From CAYURR01 sp964446745 (GTDB lineage: Bacteria > Bacillota > Clostridia > Lachnospirales > WQUN01), in the NCBI GenBank assembly GCA_964446745.1, contig CAYURR010000019.1, positions 1-26,764 of the forward strand: a DNA stretch of 26,764 bases, in the 5' to 3' direction. The notes below the pieces were generated by a model that did no database searches, was not told the DNA's origin, and saw only the letters and a list, made by a program, of their open reading frames with translations. The position numbers were made by a program, and so were the translations under genes. Of this stretch, positions 16,093 through 23,325 are shown piece after piece; the first letter of the stretch is position 1; each line of letters opens with the position of its first letter.

Positions 16093-17379
16093 CTATTCTC
16101 CCTCGAATGCGCGCGCCTCTAGAGCAAACCTCCGCAACATATTATTAAACGTCGGTGTCTTAAAACCGTATTCACCCAGCTCGGCTTGAGTTACTGTCGT
16201 GACACCGTTTTTCTCATTGAATTCGTACACACGCACATCATCCCGCCCGATAAGATCGTCTTCATCATAGCCATATTCTTTCATCAATTCAGATTTGCGT
16301 TCATTTTTCGAGAGCATATACATACTGTCGATGTGTTGTATGATCACGTCGCTATGTGTAGAGACAAGTACGGACTGTAGACGCTTTGATAGCTTTATAA
16401 GCACGCGCGCCATCTTCCATTGTAGTTCGGGATGTAGGCACATCTCGGGCTCCTCGATGATGAGTCCGGTAAAATTTTGCTCATATCTCAGGGCAAGCAA
16501 TAAAGGTGTAAGCTCGGTAACGACACCGGAGGTCAGGTGCATTGGATATCTCTTTTCGTCGGAAACATAGAAATAGTCCGGCATTGGCAAGGCATCAGAT
16601 TCTATATGTCCGCGCATCATATTAGTTTCAATGAAATTTGTAATATCTTTGAAATAATCATTATGGTCATTTACATCGATACCTATTAGCAGACGGATGA
16701 AGTCAACACACGGTTTGGTAAGGTACGAAGGTTCCTTCTTATTTAGCGAAAATCTGTTTTCAATAGATTCATTTGCCAATTGCTTGCGCGTGAGAAGAAA
16801 GCCCGTACGCGATGTAGGAAGGTAGAGTGAAGAGATATCCAATGCTTTGCACGCTGCATGTATGATAAATGTTGATATATAGCAAGTGTCATTTTGATCT
16901 CTGGCAAACCTCGTAAGATGCCCCCACGAGTCATCAGCATAGTGCATATCCGCTGCGATATACTTTTCATGATCAGATATATCTACCTCCGGCCATTCAA
17001 ACTCCAATTGTACATGGCCAATGTTTACGCTACCGTTAAATATATAATTTGATATTAATTCAAGCTTTGTGTTCAAATGACGGTTTAGATGTTCTGTTAT
17101 TATAGATTTATTTTTATACGTTAATGTGTATTTATCATTGCTTTGCCTCGTCTGTTTAATACTCTCAACTATTTCATCAAATTCGACACTTGTTTCCATA
17201 TCCGACATCAACCCATACATAAAAGACCCATCTGTCAGTGCATACAAAAGCGTCATCAAATAACTCTTCCCACTGTTATTGTCCCCAATGAACAACGTCA
17301 GCGGCGTGAGTTCTATCTCGACATGCTTTATCTTTCCGAAATCCTCCACCGTTAATTTTAAAAAGCCCATATATCTCAT
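16093..17379 (-). CDS. AAA15-type (OLD/RecF-like) ATPase
   Basis: This 428-residue ATPase is of the ABC/SMC-like AAA15 group (related to COG4637/COG1106). Walker A is GDNNSGKS at 32-39. An ABC-signature-like LTSGVVTEL precedes the Walker B LIIEEPEMCLHPE (Glu309, Glu310, Glu312), and a switch His342 lies in VSTHSDVI. The C-terminal end (VRVYEFNEKNGVTTVTQAELGEYGF) is typical of this group. There is no TOPRIM domain, so it is not a complete OLD nuclease; the nuclease role may lie in the coupled gene downstream. Related ATPases act as sensor-motors in anti-phage systems such as PARIS and Septu. Start: ATG at 17379, although the ATG at 17370 is possible; ribosome sites are weak for both. The gene is divergent from murQ. 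Confidence 0.85.
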   Translation of the reverse strand: MRYMGFLKLTVEDFGKIKHVEIELTPLTLFIGDNNSGKSYLMTLLYALTDGSFMYGLMSDMETSVEFDEIVESIKQTRQSNDKYTLTYKNKSIITEHLNRHLNTKLELISNYIFNGSVNIGHVQLEFEWPEVDISDHEKYIAADMHYADDSWGHLTRFARDQNDTCYISTFIIHAACKALDISSLYLPTSRTGFLLTRKQLANESIENRFSLNKKEPSYLTKPCVDFIRLLIGIDVNDHNDYFKDITNFIETNMMRGHIESDALPMPDYFYVSDEKRYPMHLTSGVVTELTPLLLALRYEQNFTGLIIEEPEMCLHPELQWKMARVLIKLSKRLQSVLVSTHSDVIIQHIDSMYMLSKNERKSELMKEYGYDEDDLIGRDDVRVYEFNEKNGVTTVTQAELGEYGFKTPTFNNMLRRFALEARAFEGE

Positions 17380-17465
17380 CCCATTTCATACAAACACTCT
17401 CATATCCACCCGCACTAATTATCTCCATTATGCATAATTCTTAAAATAATTACAAGAACTTTTAT

Positions 17466-17494
17466 TTGTAACATTCACACGAACGGTATACAAT
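17466..17494 (+). promoter_or_regulatory. Sigma-A promoter of the murQ operon
   Basis: TTGTAA (17466-17471) and TACAAT (17489-17494) are exactly 17 bases apart, matching TTGACA/TATAAT at 4 and 5 of 6 positions. It lies about 50 bases before the murQ ATG, which has TAGGAGGA as ribosome site. No other gene lies between, and the operator-free leader is short. Confidence 0.65.
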
Positions 17495-17544
17495 ATCACC
17501 AACATTTACCATAATATGAAGGCATAAGATTAGGAGGATATACT

Positions 17545-18444
17545 ATGCAACTGCCCACAACGGAAACACGCTGTCCCTCATCGTCAAACATCGATACACT
17601 GAGCACACTGGACGCGATGAAGATCATCAACGAACAGGATAAAACGATAGCCTTGGCGGTGGAGATGCAGCTACCCGCGATAGCACAGGCTGTAGATGCT
17701 GCGGAGGCCTGTATCAGGGGCGGCGGGCGTGTGATCTATTGCGGCTGCGGCACGTCCGGTCGGCTTGGTGTGTTGGACGCGTCGGAGTGCCCGCCTACAT
17801 ATGGAGTAGACAAAAACATGTTTATCGGTATCATTGCGGGCGGATACGACGCGCTCGTAAACAGCATCGAGGGTGCCGAGGACGACGAGAATGCGTGCGT
17901 GAATGATTTGAAAGAGTTGAACTTCAACGAAAAGGATATGCTTGTGGGGATAGGTGCGAGCGGGCGCACGCCGTATGTGATCGGCGGCCTCAAATACGCC
18001 GCCTCGTTAGGTGCTAAGACGGCTTGCATAACCTGCAGTCCGAATTCGGAGATGGAGCGAAACGCGCAGATAGCGATTGTCCCCGTGACAGGCCCCGAGG
18101 TCGTAACGGGCTCGACACGCATGAGGGCCGGCACGGCGACTAAGATGGTGTTGAACATGATCTCGACGGGCACGATGATTAAGCTCGGCAAGGTCTACGG
18201 AAACCTGATGGTAGACGTGCGCCCGACTAACTCAAAGCTCGTGGACAGGGCATGCCGCATCATCGTGGAGATAACGGGCTGTGCATACGAAAAAGCCCAA
18301 GAAGCGCTAATGGCCTCGGGCAAAGATGTAAGGCTTGCGGTCGTGATGATACGCGACAACGTTGACGCACAGCAGGCCAGACGCATCTTGGACGCAAATG
18401 GCGGCAGGCTCAGAACCACTCAACCCACAAAGGACGGGGAGTAG
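17545..18444 (+). CDS. murQ: N-acetylmuramic acid 6-phosphate etherase
   Basis: MurQ splits the D-lactyl ether of MurNAc-6-phosphate to give GlcNAc-6-phosphate and lactate during peptidoglycan recycling. The 299 residues are full length. The SIS-domain signature CGCGTSGRLGVLDASECPP includes Glu81, and EGAEDD includes Glu112; these align with the two catalytic glutamates (83 and 114) of the Escherichia coli enzyme. Later GSTRMRAGTATKM and a C-terminal UBA-like helical region are present. It is the first gene of a plus-strand unit behind a sigma-A promoter. The kinase gene starts 1 base after its stop, which gives the pathway order kinase then etherase in one transcript. Confidence 0.96.
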   Translation: MQLPTTETRCPSSSNIDTLSTLDAMKIINEQDKTIALAVEMQLPAIAQAVDAAEACIRGGGRVIYCGCGTSGRLGVLDASECPPTYGVDKNMFIGIIAGGYDALVNSIEGAEDDENACVNDLKELNFNEKDMLVGIGASGRTPYVIGGLKYAASLGAKTACITCSPNSEMERNAQIAIVPVTGPEVVTGSTRMRAGTATKMVLNMISTGTMIKLGKVYGNLMVDVRPTNSKLVDRACRIIVEITGCAYEKAQEALMASGKDVRLAVVMIRDNVDAQQARRILDANGGRLRTTQPTKDGE

Positions 18445-18445
18445 T

Positions 18446-19408
18446 ATGGGCACAAATGAATATATAATCTCCGTCGACGCTGGCGGCACAAAGACCAATG
18501 CCGCGCTGTTCGACATGAGCGGCAATATTTTACATACCTTCGATACGGGCTTTGGCAATATGCTTGTGGATAAGCAACGGGCCATGGAGCATGTCGGCGA
18601 CGCGATAGCGGGCTGCAAGGCGTTTGCAGCAAGCAACGGTCCGCGTTTCCATATCTACCTTGGCTGTGCGGGCATCGAGCCCGGCGACCACAGACAAATT
18701 ATGACCGCATATCTGTCCAATCGTTTTCCCGGCGACGACATCAGGCTCGAAAACGATGCGAAGATGGGTCTCTATGCGTGTACAAAGGGCCAGAACGGGA
18801 TCTTGATCATTTCGGGCACGGGCTCGATCGGCTACGGCAAGAACCTCACGACAATCAAGCGTATCGGCGGGTTCGGGCATATACTCGGTGACGAGGGCAG
18901 CGGCTACGATACCGCGATCAATGCGCTAAAGCATGTGATCGCCGTATACGATGCCGAGGACGAATCCACGGAGCTCTCCCGCCGAATACTCGAGCAGCTG
19001 AACACGGATGTATTCGGTGCGGTAGCGTTTGCGGCCGAGGCCACAAAGGCCGAGATCGCCGCATTGTTTCCAATCGTAAGCGAGGCCGCCGAAAACGGTT
19101 GCCGATACGCCACGGGCATATTGAACCAGGCAGGACGGACCTTGGGCGTGATGGCTATACGCATGTATCACAAGATGGGTTTTGCCGCGACCGAAACCCA
19201 GAAGCCTGTGCCTATATATAGGCGCGGCGGCGTGATAGAACGGAATCACTTTGTACGCGATGCATTTTCGGAATTGATCGCAAGCCAACCTTTTTCAAGT
19301 GAGCTAAGCTTAACCGGCAAGAACGCTGTGATTATAGACGACGGAAGCCATAACCTACCCGCTGTATATGGCGGATACTTTATGCATCAAGAGAGGCTTG
19401 GAGGTTGA
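18446..19408 (+). CDS. murK: MurNAc/GlcNAc kinase, BadF-type (MurK)
   Basis: This 320-residue ASKHA-fold kinase has the phosphate loop DAGGTKTN at 11-18, an acidic switch ENDAKMGLYAC, GTGSIGYGKN and GGFGHILGDEGSGYD. Proteins of this group next to murQ, such as MurK of Clostridium acetobutylicum, phosphorylate MurNAc and GlcNAc at position 6, supplying the MurQ substrate. I start it at the ATG at 18446, one base after the murQ stop, because GGGGAG lies just upstream; an earlier in-frame ATG would run deep into murQ. The stop TGA is one base from the next gene's ATG. Substrate preference between the two sugars cannot be read from sequence. Confidence 0.88.
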   Translation: MGTNEYIISVDAGGTKTNAALFDMSGNILHTFDTGFGNMLVDKQRAMEHVGDAIAGCKAFAASNGPRFHIYLGCAGIEPGDHRQIMTAYLSNRFPGDDIRLENDAKMGLYACTKGQNGILIISGTGSIGYGKNLTTIKRIGGFGHILGDEGSGYDTAINALKHVIAVYDAEDESTELSRRILEQLNTDVFGAVAFAAEATKAEIAALFPIVSEAAENGCRYATGILNQAGRTLGVMAIRMYHKMGFAATETQKPVPIYRRGGVIERNHFVRDAFSELIASQPFSSELSLTGKNAVIIDDGSHNLPAVYGGYFMHQERLGG

Positions 19409-19409
19409 C

Positions 19410-20405
19410 ATGAACATCATCACTGCAGAAAATCTGACAAAGGTATATCGCACAACAATAAGAAAGCCCGGACTGGCCGGGGCTTTCCAAAGCCTTTTCC
19501 ACGCGGAGTATTCGGACAAGACGGCGGTCGACCATATTACATTCCATGTAGAGGACGGCGAAGCCCTCGCATGCATCGGCGAAAACGGCGCTGGCAAGTC
19601 CACACTGATAAAGATGCTTGTAGGTATTTTGAACCCGACGACCGGATCGATGTCCGTAAACGGCTTTAACCCTACCGATCACAAGGAGGATTACCTGCGT
19701 TCGATCGGTGTTATATTCGGGCAAAAGACCAACCTGTGGTGGGACATCCCGATCATAGAGAGCTATAACGCGGTTCAGGTGCTGTACAAAATCCCGAAGC
19801 CGCAGTTCGACGAAACACTCAAGACCGTGACAGAACTCTTGGACCTCTCCCCTATCCTCGATCGGCCTGCGCGTAGGCTGTCTCTCGGGCAGCGCATGAA
19901 GGCCGATATCGCGATGGTGTTTCTGCATAGGCCGAGGCTGTTGTTTCTAGACGAGCCCACGATCGGACTGGATATCAATGTTAAGCACACGATACGCCGT
20001 TTTATCCGACAGATGAATCGTGAACAGGGTGTCTCGGTGTTCTTAACCAGCCACGATCTCGACGACATCGAGCAGATATGCGACAACGCCATGATTTTAC
20101 ATAAGGGCAGCATCGTCTACCGCGGCGGTCTAAACGAGCTGAAGCAGGCCTATATCACCCAAAAGGTCGTGCGCATCACCGGAGAGGTTATCCAGGACAT
20201 ACAGAACCTTTTGCCCGGTGTAACAGTAACCAGAAACGAACGCTATACCTCCGTATCCTACGACTACAGGAATATCTCCTCGAGCGAGCTGCTGTCTGTG
20301 ATCAATCAATGCTTCAATATCGAGGATATCTCTATACAAGACCCCGGCATTGAACAGGTGGTCTCCGAGATCTACGCGACGGGCGGAAGGGATGGCTTGC
20401 GATGA
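19410..20405 (+). CDS. ABC-2 type transporter, ATP-binding subunit (COG4586-like)
   Basis: This 331-residue ATPase has Walker A GENGAGKST at 57-65, the signature LSLGQRMKADIA, Walker B LLFLDEPTIGLD and the H-loop TSHD, plus a C-terminal extension of about 100 residues seen in the COG4586 group. It powers the two membrane proteins encoded just downstream, probably for export. GGAGG lies directly before the ATG at 19410, inside the end of murK. Its last codon overlaps the next ATG (ATGA). Placement in the murQ-murK transcript is unusual, since recycling sugars are normally brought in by PTS or SBP-dependent importers. Confidence 0.92.
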   Translation: MNIITAENLTKVYRTTIRKPGLAGAFQSLFHAEYSDKTAVDHITFHVEDGEALACIGENGAGKSTLIKMLVGILNPTTGSMSVNGFNPTDHKEDYLRSIGVIFGQKTNLWWDIPIIESYNAVQVLYKIPKPQFDETLKTVTELLDLSPILDRPARRLSLGQRMKADIAMVFLHRPRLLFLDEPTIGLDINVKHTIRRFIRQMNREQGVSVFLTSHDLDDIEQICDNAMILHKGSIVYRGGLNELKQAYITQKVVRITGEVIQDIQNLLPGVTVTRNERYTSVSYDYRNISSSELLSVINQCFNIEDISIQDPGIEQVVSEIYATGGRDGLR

Positions 20406-21196
20406 GACGCTTTCTTACATTAGCCTCGATCAGCATGCAGGCCAATCTGCAGTATCGCTTCGCGTTCCTGTTTAATTTATTCACGCCGCTCATATTGCTG
20501 GCCGGACAATTTCTGCTCTGGACCGCGCTCTATGGCGGGCAAAATGCGACCATCGGTGGCTACAGCAGACAGGATATGTATACTTACATAATCATGTCTT
20601 TTCTGGTGGCAAATTTGCTGACATGGAAAAGCGAAAACGATATGTCTCGCAAGATCATATCGGGTTCCATCGTAACCGAATGCATCAGGCCCTTTAACTT
20701 CTTATGGCAAAATGTCGCCGATATGTGCGGCTCGGCTGTTTTACAGGCCGGGGTAAATACGTTGATTGTAGGTGCTCTATTTGCGATCTTTCGTCAACAG
20801 CTGATCATAGCGTCGTTGCCCGTTATCGGGCTAACACTTATTAGCCTCGTCTTGGCCGTGCTTTTGCGAATGCTGTTGATATCCACGTTCAGTCTGCTGT
20901 GCTTCTATACGACCAGCTTCTTGGGCCTATCCTGGACGCGTGGGGTTGTTACGGACTTCTTTTCGGGCGCAATCATGCCGATCTCGCTATTCCCATTAGC
21001 ATTGCGTACCTTCACGTTCTATACACCGTTTCCACTGATGCTGCAGGTACCTATATCCATCTATCTCGGGCAAACGCTCATGTATCCGGTATGGATGACA
21101 TATGTACTACAGCTTGCGTGGATTGCGTTTTTTATTGTTTTGCAAGGCATTTGCTGGGGACATATCCGTAAAAACATCACAGTAGCGGGAGGTTGA
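20402..21196 (+). CDS. ABC-2 family transporter permease (COG4587-like)
   Basis: This 264-residue membrane protein has about six hydrophobic helices, with conserved ISGSIVTECIRPFNFLW in a cytoplasmic loop and FFSGAIMPISLFPL near the end, as in the COG4587 permeases paired with COG4586 ATPases. It overlaps the ATPase stop by 4 bases and the second permease starts one base after its stop, so the three form one transporter with two different membrane subunits. No solute-binding lipoprotein is present nearby, which favours export. Cargo unknown. Confidence 0.88.
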   Translation: MRRFLTLASISMQANLQYRFAFLFNLFTPLILLAGQFLLWTALYGGQNATIGGYSRQDMYTYIIMSFLVANLLTWKSENDMSRKIISGSIVTECIRPFNFLWQNVADMCGSAVLQAGVNTLIVGALFAIFRQQLIIASLPVIGLTLISLVLAVLLRMLLISTFSLLCFYTTSFLGLSWTRGVVTDFFSGAIMPISLFPLALRTFTFYTPFPLMLQVPISIYLGQTLMYPVWMTYVLQLAWIAFFIVLQGICWGHIRKNITVAGG

Positions 21197-21197
21197 C

Positions 21198-21974
21198 ATG
21201 ATAAAGGTATATTTGAAATTCAAGGCTCTCGCAATACGTGTTGCACTTGAGTACAAGGCGAACTTCTGGATGATGACGGTGTCCGGGATCGCGATGCGCG
21301 GTATCTTCTACTTGGCCGTTATGATATTGTATAACAACCTGCCCGATATCGCCGGCTGGCGCGCGGGTGAGTTGTACCTGATCATGAGCTATCTGTTTCT
21401 GAGCGAGGGTATGTGTACAATTATGTTCGACGGGGTGTGGCATCTGAGCCGTCTCGTCGCGACCGGCTCGTTAGATGTGATGCTCGCACGACCCGTTTCG
21501 CCTCTGTATCAGCTGCTGTCCGATCAGATCGGATTGCAGGGCTTCGGGATCATCCCGCTCGGGCTAGTCACATTTGTAATGTCGATGCTCACACTCCAAT
21601 GGCTGACCCCGTTAAATATTCTGCTGTCGCTGCTGTTTCTGGCCTGCGGCGTGATATTGCGTATGTCCTCAACGCTGCTGTTCGTGTCAGCGATCTTCTA
21701 TGTCCCACCCGGCTCCAACCTCAATGTGTCTTTTCTCGCGCACTCCATCGGCGAATACGCACGCTATCCGTTAAATATCTATCCGTTTTGGATGCGGGCT
21801 ATATTGCTGTTTGTAATACCCATGGCGTTCGCGGGTTATATTCCGACGCTGATACTGCGTGATATGAACCTCTGGCTGCTGCTCGCACTGCCCGTGATGA
21901 CGTTAGTGTATTTCTTGGTGGCACGCGCGGTGTTTTATAGGGGTATCAGGAAGTACGAGAGCATGGGCATGTAG
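21198..21974 (+). CDS. ABC-2 family transporter permease (COG3694-like)
   Basis: This 258-residue membrane protein has about six helices, with LVATGSLDVMLARPVSPLYQLL in a cytoplasmic loop and SIGEYARYPLNIYPFW near the C-terminus, matching the COG3694 permeases that pair with the two preceding genes. GGGAGG precedes the ATG. It is the last gene of the murQ operon; a large palindromic element with a T-run follows one base after its stop and may end the transcript. Confidence 0.88.
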   Translation: MIKVYLKFKALAIRVALEYKANFWMMTVSGIAMRGIFYLAVMILYNNLPDIAGWRAGELYLIMSYLFLSEGMCTIMFDGVWHLSRLVATGSLDVMLARPVSPLYQLLSDQIGLQGFGIIPLGLVTFVMSMLTLQWLTPLNILLSLLFLACGVILRMSSTLLFVSAIFYVPPGSNLNVSFLAHSIGEYARYPLNIYPFWMRAILLFVIPMAFAGYIPTLILRDMNLWLLLALPVMTLVYFLVARAVFYRGIRKYESMGM

Positions 21975-22130
21975 AAAGGCTGTTGCAAGTCATAAAACAA
22001 TACCACGGATCTACACGGATTATAACGGATTTTCACAGATAGGATCATGTAAAATGATTTCATCCGTGTAAATCTGTTTGTATCAGTGCAAATCCGTGGT
22101 AAATGTTTTATCTCGCAAAAGCCCTTTTTT
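21975..22130. repeat. Long imperfect palindrome made of 10-base units, with T-run
   Basis: The arms 21975-22040 and 22061-22127 are inverted copies that match at roughly four of five positions. Within the left arm, 22001-22040 splits into four units in exact 10-base phase: TACCACGGAT, CTACACGGAT, TATAACGGAT and TTTCACAGAT. The right arm read backwards has the same four-unit build. ATCAT/ATGAT forms an inner stem at the centre. Six T residues follow at 22125-22130, so the hairpin could terminate the murQ-ABC transcript. The periodic units suggest a dispersed repeat or DNA-binding element rather than a plain terminator. I recall similar ACACGGAT strings in repeats of unrelated bacteria but cannot check this here. 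Confidence 0.85.
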
Positions 22131-22136
22131 ATTTGC

Positions 22137-22166
22137 CTATAACCCAAACCTCCCACTCACTTTCAT
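22137..22166 (-). other. Nine-codon remnant reading frame behind the MerR-type promoter
   Basis: On the minus strand AGAGGTGCGAT leads to ATG, eight further codons (MKVSGRFGL) and TAG at 22137. It starts about 20 bases from the -10 box of the MerR-type promoter. No longer frame continues from it before the palindromic repeat. It may be the 5' stub of a deleted gene, or a leader peptide. Good ribosome site, no recognisable product. Confidence 0.35.
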
Positions 22167-22185
22167 ATCGCACCTCTTTGGCGTG

Positions 22186-22216
22186 AGTATAGCACTTGGA
22201 GTGAACTCCATGTTAA
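22186..22216 (-). promoter_or_regulatory. MerR-family type promoter and operator (orphan)
   Basis: On the minus strand TTAACA (22216-22211) and TATACT (22191-22186) are 19 bases apart. The spacer holds the dyad GGAGTTCACTCC, which extends to eight-base arms with one mismatch (ACTTGGAG...CTCCATGT on plus). A 19-20-base spacer filled by such a dyad is the hallmark of promoters untwisted by MerR-family activators. No merR gene and no intact target gene lie in this window near it. Confidence 0.7.
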
Positions 22217-22261
22217 GCGAGGCAAGTCAAGCAGATACTAACATAGAATAGAGGTGGCGAC

Positions 22262-22609
22262 ACGCTTAGATTAAAAGAACTGCGAGAAGAACGAAACATC
22301 AATCAACAAAAATTTGCTTCGGATTTGCACATCACCCAAGCATCGATTAGCAAATATGAGATAGGAGCCTCAGAGCCGGATATCGCGATGATCTTGCAAA
22401 TGGCGAACTATTTTAATGTATACGTAGATTATTTTTTATATAATTCAAACATAAAAAGACAGCTCAATAAATCCGAGCTGTCTGATGATGAAATTGATCT
22501 TATAAGCACTTCTAGTGAATTTCCAGAAGACTCTCCATATGTAACATTGGCTAATGTAAATATACTGCCACATCCTATATGCTATTGGATAATTACCCGA
22601 AAAAGATGA
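22262..22609 (+). CDS. XRE-family HTH regulator with ACG in place of the start codon
   Basis: The frame is open from 22247 and encodes a full Cro/CI helix-turn-helix: RLKELREERNINQQKFASDL, then HITQASISKYEIGASEPD and a DYFLY end. No ATG, GTG or TTG precedes the HTH. At the expected place, just after AGAGGTGG, the codon is ACG (22262), one base from ATG. The first conventional start, TTG at 22325, would remove half of the HTH. Either the start was lost by mutation and this is a fresh pseudogene, or ACG initiates weakly. After LSDDEIDLIS the C-terminus (ILPHPICYWIITRKR) does not look like the family's usual end, which also hints at decay. About 115 codons are given from ACG. Confidence 0.6.
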   Translation, partial: TLRLKELREERNINQQKFASDLHITQASISKYEIGASEPDIAMILQMANYFNVYVDYFLYNSNIKRQLNKSELSDDEIDLISTSSEFPEDSPYVTLANVNILPHPICYWIITRKR

Positions 22610-22636
22610 CAAAATATAAGCTAAAGGAGAATAAAA

Positions 22637-23080
22637 ATGTTTGGTGTAGAAATTGATATGGTTGTGAAGGACAGCTTGGAAGCTCTCGAACTTTACGAAT
22701 CTGTCTTCGAGGTCGAACGTGTGGAAACTGGTGACTTTGTCAAAGGTACAAATGAGGTTGTATTGAATATCTATGGCACACGCTTTCATTTACTTGATGA
22801 AAACGACCAATGCGGGCTTGTTGCTCCCAAAGAGGGTGTTAGGCTTCCTATATGGTTTAATATTGTCGTGCTGGACATCAAAAGCATATTCACTAAGGCC
22901 GAAACACAGGGTTTTACAGTTATAATACCCATCTCCGAAAATCAAGAAATGGGTATGTCAAACACAATTCTCAAAGACCCGTTTGGCTATGTTTGGATGC
23001 TTCATCAAATCGACAAAGAGGTCAGTTATGAGGAACGCTGTAAAATTTTTGAAGCACAGGGCTTTGAACGGAGGAAATAA
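22637..23080 (+). CDS. VOC-family (glyoxalase/bleomycin-resistance-like) protein
   Basis: This 147-residue protein has the paired beta-alpha-beta-beta-beta units of the vicinal-oxygen-chelate fold: VEIDMVVKDSLEALELYESVF at the start and DIKSIFTKAETQGFTVI followed by TILKDPFGYVWMLHQ at the end, which resembles PhnB-like members. Metal ligands are not obvious. Substrate and function are unknown; family members include metabolite isomerases and drug-binding proteins. TAAAGGAG precedes the ATG, 27 bases after the XRE gene, so they may be co-transcribed. Like its neighbours it is AT-rich. Confidence 0.82.
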   Translation: MFGVEIDMVVKDSLEALELYESVFEVERVETGDFVKGTNEVVLNIYGTRFHLLDENDQCGLVAPKEGVRLPIWFNIVVLDIKSIFTKAETQGFTVIIPISENQEMGMSNTILKDPFGYVWMLHQIDKEVSYEERCKIFEAQGFERRK

Positions 23081-23103
23081 TTCTGCATAACCCCATTTCC
23101 TCC
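23070..23103. terminator. Hairpin between convergent VOC and ABC operons
   Basis: GGAGGAAAT (23070-23078) pairs perfectly with ATTTCCTCC (23095-23103) around a 16-base loop, between the converging VOC gene and the small membrane protein gene. There is no T-run on either side, so termination would be weak. Confidence 0.4.
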
Positions 23104-23109
23104 ATAAAA

Positions 23110-23325
23110 CTAAACAAGTAGCATCAACAAGCGGGCTAAGACTCCCAAACTTCCTATTCCAATACAAGCCCATCCAACATATTGTTTGACTTTAGACGAT
23201 TTGCGCAATAATAGATATGCACCAACAATAATGAGTAAAATGCCACCAATGATGTTAATAAATGTTAACTGAGTAGTCATGCCACCAAAAATATTATTAA
23301 GCATTGTATCAACGAACTTTTCCAT
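23110..23325 (-). CDS. Small two-helix membrane protein of the ABC operon
   Basis: This 71-residue protein has two hydrophobic segments (about residues 22-40, INIIGGILLIIVGAYLLL, and 49-70, VGWACIGIGSLGVLARLLML) joined by a basic loop KSSKVK. No family is recognised. Its ATG overlaps the stop of the permease gene (TAATG), and GGAGG lies just upstream, so it is the last gene of the TetR-ABC operon and could be an accessory subunit of the exporter or an immunity peptide. This role is inferred from operon position only. Confidence 0.65.
   Translation of the reverse strand: MEKFVDTMLNNIFGGMTTQLTFINIIGGILLIIVGAYLLLRKSSKVKQYVGWACIGIGSLGVLARLLMLLV

Noticed and set aside
15503..17379. Assignment of the ATPase pair to PARIS or Septu
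   Set aside because: The partner lacks the TOPRIM/DUF4435 features of AriB and the HNH motif of PtuB, so the pair cannot be called either of these systems.
22001..22101. CRISPR-like reading of the ACGGAT repeats
   Set aside because: The units are 10 bases without spacers and form one palindrome; there are no cas genes. It is not a CRISPR array.
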